From contig NZ_AP021901.1 of assembly GCF_018325905.1 (NCBI RefSeq), positions 6,713,546 through 6,777,545 on the forward strand: a stretch of DNA of 64,000 nt, given 5' to 3'. The translations under genes and the position numbers were made by a program. Position 1 is the stretch's first letter, and each line of letters starts with the position of its first letter. The stretch comes from Pseudomonas sp. St316. Its GTDB lineage: Bacteria; Pseudomonadota; Gammaproteobacteria; Pseudomonadales; Pseudomonadaceae. Below the pieces are notes generated by a model that saw nothing but the letters and a program-made list of their open reading frames with translations, made no database searches and was not told where the DNA came from. Of this stretch, positions 61,158 through 64,000 are shown one piece after another.

Positions 61158-62840
61158 TTACGCCTCGGCTTTTTTCGTAGCCGCTTCGATTTTACGCGTG
61201 ATGTACCACTGCTGAGTGATGGACAACACGTTGTTCACAACCCAGTACAGCACAAGGCCAGCCGGGAACCACAGGAAGAAGAAGGTGAAGATGATTGGCA
61301 TCATTTTCATGACCTTCGCCTGCATCGGATCCGGAGGCGTTGGGTTCAGCTGCTGCTGGATGAACATGGTCGCGCCCATGATGATCGGCAGGATGAAGAA
61401 CGGATCCTTGATCGACAGGTCGGTAATCCACAGCATGAACGGTGCCTGACGCATCTCCACGCTTTCCAGCAATACCCAATACAGCGACAGGAACACCGGC
61501 ATCTGCACAAGAATTGGCAAGCATCCACCCAGCGGGTTGATCTTCTCTTTCTTGTACAACTCCATCATGGCCTGGGACATTTTCTGCCGGTCATCGCCAT
61601 GTTGCTCTTTCAGCGCGGCCAGTTTCGGGGCCACAGCGCGCATGCGAGCCATGGATTTGTAGCTGGCGGCCGACAATGGGAAGAACAGACCCTTGATCAG
61701 CATGGTCAGGAAAATGATCGACCAGCCCCAGTTACCAACGATGCTGTGGATATGTTGCAGCAGCCAGAAGATCGGCTGGGCAATGAACCACAGGAAACCG
61801 TAGTCCACGGTCAGTTCCAGGCCTGGGGACAACTCTTTCAGCACGGCCTGGCTTTTAGGGCCGGCATACAGAATGGCGCTGGTTTCGGCTTTCGCACCTG
61901 GCGCGGCAGTCAATGTCGGGCCGGTGTAACCGATGATGAAGTTGCCTTTGCTGTCTTTACGCGTCTGCACGACATTGCTGTCGCCTTTCTGCGGGATCCA
62001 TGCTGTTACAAAATAATGCTGCAGCCAGGCAACCCAGCCACCTTGGACGGTTTCCTTGAGCTGGCCCTTGTCCATGTCCTTCATGGACACTTTCTTGTAC
62101 GGCTCCGAACTTGTCCACAGGGCAGCGCCCAGGTAAGTCGCGGTGCCGGTGGCGGTGCTCGACGACGGATCGGAGCTGGCGTCACGCTTCAATTGCGCGA
62201 ACATCGCACCGGACCAGGGCTGTGCGCTCTGGTTGTCGATCAGGTAAGAGACGGTTACGTCATACAGGCCACGTTTCAAGGTGAAACGCTTGATGTAGTT
62301 GACCCCATCCTTGCTGAACTTCAGGTCCACGACCAGTTGGTCCTGACCGTCAGCCAGTTGATAAGTCTTCTTCTCGGCGGAGTACACCGGGCGACCGGCC
62401 GGGTTCGAATCCGGGCCGTTGCTACCGATCAGGCCACTTTGGGCCAGATAGGTGCGCTCGTTACCGTTGTCGAACAACTGGAACGGGATTTCCGGATGAT
62501 CCTGGCGACGCGGGTACAGCGGCAGCTTCAGCTGGGCGACGTCACCGCCTTGTGGATCGATTGCCAGCTCGAGCACGTCCGTCTTGATCTGGATGAGATC
62601 TTTGCTTACGGCCACGGGGGCTTCGGCGGGAGCGCTGGTATCGCTTGCCGTGCGCGGGATGTCGTCATTGCTGGCAGCGTTGTTGCCAACTGGGGCATCC
62701 GGCAGGCTCGGTGCGGTATTGCTGGCTGCAACATTCTGAGTCGGCAGGGCAGCCTGGCCGTAGTCCTGGTTCCATTTAAGGACCATGACGTAGGACACGA
62801 TTGCCAGGGCGACGATCAGGATCGTGCGTTTGATATCCAT
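61158..62840 (-). CDS. yidC: Membrane protein insertase
   Basis: 560 residues. The N-terminal helix is followed by a large periplasmic beta domain (about 60-340), typical of Gram-negative YidC. The conserved five-helix core begins near FLWFIAQPIFWLLQ, with PFMLWITDLSIKDP and GLVLYWVVNNVLSITQQW. It inserts and folds inner-membrane proteins, alone or with SecYEG. Two bases after yidD. Confidence 0.97.
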   Translation of the reverse strand: MDIKRTILIVALAIVSYVMVLKWNQDYGQAALPTQNVAASNTAPSLPDAPVGNNAASNDDIPRTASDTSAPAEAPVAVSKDLIQIKTDVLELAIDPQGGDVAQLKLPLYPRRQDHPEIPFQLFDNGNERTYLAQSGLIGSNGPDSNPAGRPVYSAEKKTYQLADGQDQLVVDLKFSKDGVNYIKRFTLKRGLYDVTVSYLIDNQSAQPWSGAMFAQLKRDASSDPSSSTATGTATYLGAALWTSSEPYKKVSMKDMDKGQLKETVQGGWVAWLQHYFVTAWIPQKGDSNVVQTRKDSKGNFIIGYTGPTLTAAPGAKAETSAILYAGPKSQAVLKELSPGLELTVDYGFLWFIAQPIFWLLQHIHSIVGNWGWSIIFLTMLIKGLFFPLSAASYKSMARMRAVAPKLAALKEQHGDDRQKMSQAMMELYKKEKINPLGGCLPILVQMPVFLSLYWVLLESVEMRQAPFMLWITDLSIKDPFFILPIIMGATMFIQQQLNPTPPDPMQAKVMKMMPIIFTFFFLWFPAGLVLYWVVNNVLSITQQWYITRKIEAATKKAEA

Positions 62841-62842
62841 GA

Positions 62843-63088
62843 TTACTCGGCCATCGAAGAAGAACGGGAGGTAGGGATAGGCGGAACCGGGTCATAACCG
62901 CCGGGATTCCACGGATGACAGCGACCTAAACGACGAAAGGTCAGCCAGCCACCGCGCAGTAGGCCATGATTTTCTATGGCTTCGTACGCGTAGCAGGAAC
63001 AACTGGGGTAGAAACGACAGTGACTGGCCATCAAAGGACTAATGGCATAGCGGTAAAACTGGATCGGAACGAGTGCCAGTTTACGCAT
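62843..63088 (-). CDS. yidD: Membrane protein insertion efficiency factor
   Basis: 81 residues. A hydrophobic N terminus and the Cys-containing motif [16 protein letters not shown], then [12 protein letters not shown], diagnostic of YidD. It overlaps rnpA by 8 bases and precedes yidC. Confidence 0.95.
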   Translation of the reverse strand: MRKLALVPIQFYRYAISPLMASHCRFYPSCSCYAYEAIENHGLLRGGWLTFRRLGRCHPWNPGGYDPVPPIPTSRSSSMAE

Positions 63089-63482
63089 CAGGACTGTCTA
63101 CCCCTACAGTTTCGGTGTTGACTGCTGGTACTGGCTTGTTGCGGGCCAGACGCTTCCAGAGCTTGCCGAAATGCTGAATCAATTCGGGGCTTTCTACGTC
63201 ACCCAAACCTTTGCGCGCGACGATAACAATGTCCCATCCAACCAGTGAATCCTGGTTCAGGCGAAACGATTCGCGCATCAGACGTTTGAGGCGATTGCGC
63301 TGAACAGAGAGCTTGACGCTCTTTTTCCCGATAACCAGCCCTAGTCGGGGGTGATCGAGATCGTTACTGCGCGCAAGGAGCAGGAGATTTTTCCCCGGAA
63401 CCTTGCCGGTAGGGGAGTCAAAGACTGCCTTGAAATGCCGGGGTGTAAGCAGACGCTTTTCCCGACTGAAGTCCTGACTCAC
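63081..63482 (-). CDS. rnpA: Ribonuclease P protein component
   Basis: 133 residues from the GTG at 63482. The RNA-binding RNR motif is in [20 protein letters not shown]. RnpA supports RnpB in maturing tRNA 5' ends. The frame remains open upstream into rpmH, but homologues start at [11 protein letters not shown], so the GTG is preferred. The ribosome site is poorly placed (GGAG two bases away), which may mean coupling to rpmH, 16 bases upstream. Confidence 0.88.
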   Translation of the reverse strand: MSQDFSREKRLLTPRHFKAVFDSPTGKVPGKNLLLLARSNDLDHPRLGLVIGKKSVKLSVQRNRLKRLMRESFRLNQDSLVGWDIVIVARKGLGDVESPELIQHFGKLWKRLARNKPVPAVNTETVGVDSPDA

Positions 63483-63498
63483 CTCCAGTGCCGGATTA

Positions 63499-63633
63499 TC
63501 AAACTGCCAGACGCGCACGACCTTTGGCGCGACGACGCGACAGGACGGCACGACCGTTCTTGGTAGCCATGCGAGCACGGAAACCGTGGGTACGAGCGCG
63601 TTTGATAGTGCTTGGTTGGAAAGTACGTTTCAT
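63499..63633 (-). CDS. rpmH: Ribosomal protein L34
   Basis: 44 residues, translated by hand because it is short: [20 protein letters not shown], then [20 protein letters not shown] and RLAV. This is the canonical L34 sequence. AGGTAA precedes the ATG. First gene of the rpmH-rnpA-yidD-yidC unit and the border of the classic origin. Confidence 0.97.
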   Translation of the reverse strand: MKRTFQPSTIKRARTHGFRARMATKNGRAVLSRRRAKGRARLAV

Positions 63634-64000
63634 GTCGTGTTACCTGGTTCGTCCACAACGGGCCGGAATGGCCCCCGTTTTAAGAGACCGGGGATTCTAG
63701 AGAAAGCAAGCCTCTAGGTCAATTTCCAACCAGCGTTTCCTTCAAATAGATATCCAGCCGCTTTCGGCGGATTCATCACCCAGCGCTTGATATAGAAATA
63801 AAGAAGTGAATTATTTAAAGCTTTTCTGTAAAGCTTATAAAAGCAAGGCAACCACCTCTCTGTGGATAACCACGTTCAGGCCTTGTAATCCGCTGTGTAC
63901 AGAGAATGACAACTACGCGGGAAAGCGGTGGCCAGCCTGTGCTGCGCTGTCGGATAAGCTGTGTGTGGAATGCCTGGTTATCCACAGGCCGGTTATCCAC
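63634..64000. other. oriC: Left part of oriC (rpmH-dnaA intergenic region)
   Basis: Perfect DnaA boxes at 63861-63869 (TGTGGATAA) and 63978-63986 (TTATCCACA), and a third cut by the window edge at 63993. An AT-rich block lies at about 63790-63845. This is the canonical Pseudomonas origin position. No gene is present; dnaA is expected beyond the edge. Confidence 0.85.

Noticed and set aside
63815..64000. 61-codon minus frame at the right edge
   Set aside because: Lies across the DnaA boxes of oriC; translation of repeated box sequence.

Overview
The window comes from a Pseudomonas chromosome, most likely of the P. fluorescens group. The basis is the gene content and order, the repeated REP palindromes of the GTGGGAGCGAGC type, and the high-GC codon use. 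It runs toward the chromosomal origin: the last genes are yidC, yidD, rnpA and rpmH, and the right edge lies inside the rpmH-dnaA intergenic origin. The next gene to the right should be dnaA. No tRNA, rRNA, CRISPR array, prophage or insertion sequence was seen.

Layout, left to right. (1) 1-5380, minus: three SPFH (HflK/HflC-like) membrane proteins followed by a CPC-type P1B metal ATPase cut by the left edge. A Zur-box-like palindrome lies upstream, and a near-perfect parS site sits inside the second SPFH gene. (2) 5603-7003: an orphan dihydrolipoamide dehydrogenase. (3) 7205-10535, minus: a two-gene envelope module, a large repeat-type secreted or lipid-anchored protein and a DUF3142 lipoprotein. 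(4) 10634-25803: the common polysaccharide antigen (A-band, D-rhamnan) locus in two divergent blocks. The minus block holds two glycosyltransferases, two methyltransferases and a frameshifted acyltransferase. The plus block holds rmd-gmd-wbpW-wzm-wzt-wbpX-wbpY-wbpZ. (5) 25974-32860: GST, LysR regulator, LTA-synthase-like sulfatase-fold membrane enzyme, GDP-mannose hydrolase nudK and a chemoreceptor. (6) 32868-37016: an NAD salvage locus, nadE-pncB-pncA divergent from nadD2-nrtR, with two matching NrtR-type palindromes between them. (7) 37096-42838, minus: a sugar-diacid operon, tctCBA with a talarate/galactarate dehydratase and an FAD oxidoreductase. (8) 43349-47536: glmS, glmR and glmU. (9) 47651-54763: the complete F1Fo ATP synthase operon atpIBEFHAGDC. 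(10) 54912-63633: parB, parA, rsmG, mnmG, mnmE, yidC, yidD, rnpA and rpmH.

How the parts work together. The CPA block makes GDP-D-rhamnose from mannose phosphate (WbpW, Gmd, Rmd), polymerises it on a lipid carrier (WbpX/Y/Z) and exports the chain through the Wzm/Wzt ABC transporter. The divergent block probably modifies or extends the chain; methyl and acyl capping is an inference. NudK can hydrolyse GDP-mannose. The NAD locus recycles nicotinamide to NAD (PncA, PncB, NadD2, NadE) under NrtR. GlmS and GlmU bracket the path to UDP-GlcNAc. ParA, ParB, the parS site and the DnaA boxes belong to origin segregation and replication.

Points that stand out: a second origin-like region between mnmG and mnmE with an AT-rich tract and several DnaA boxes; clear enrichment of perfect DnaA boxes across the last 18 kb; the SPFH/metal-ATPase module; an acyltransferase gene broken at a six-G run; a glycosyltransferase carrying a Pro/Glu-rich insertion of about 100 residues; and a dCache chemoreceptor that has the amino-acid-binding motif except for its aspartate.
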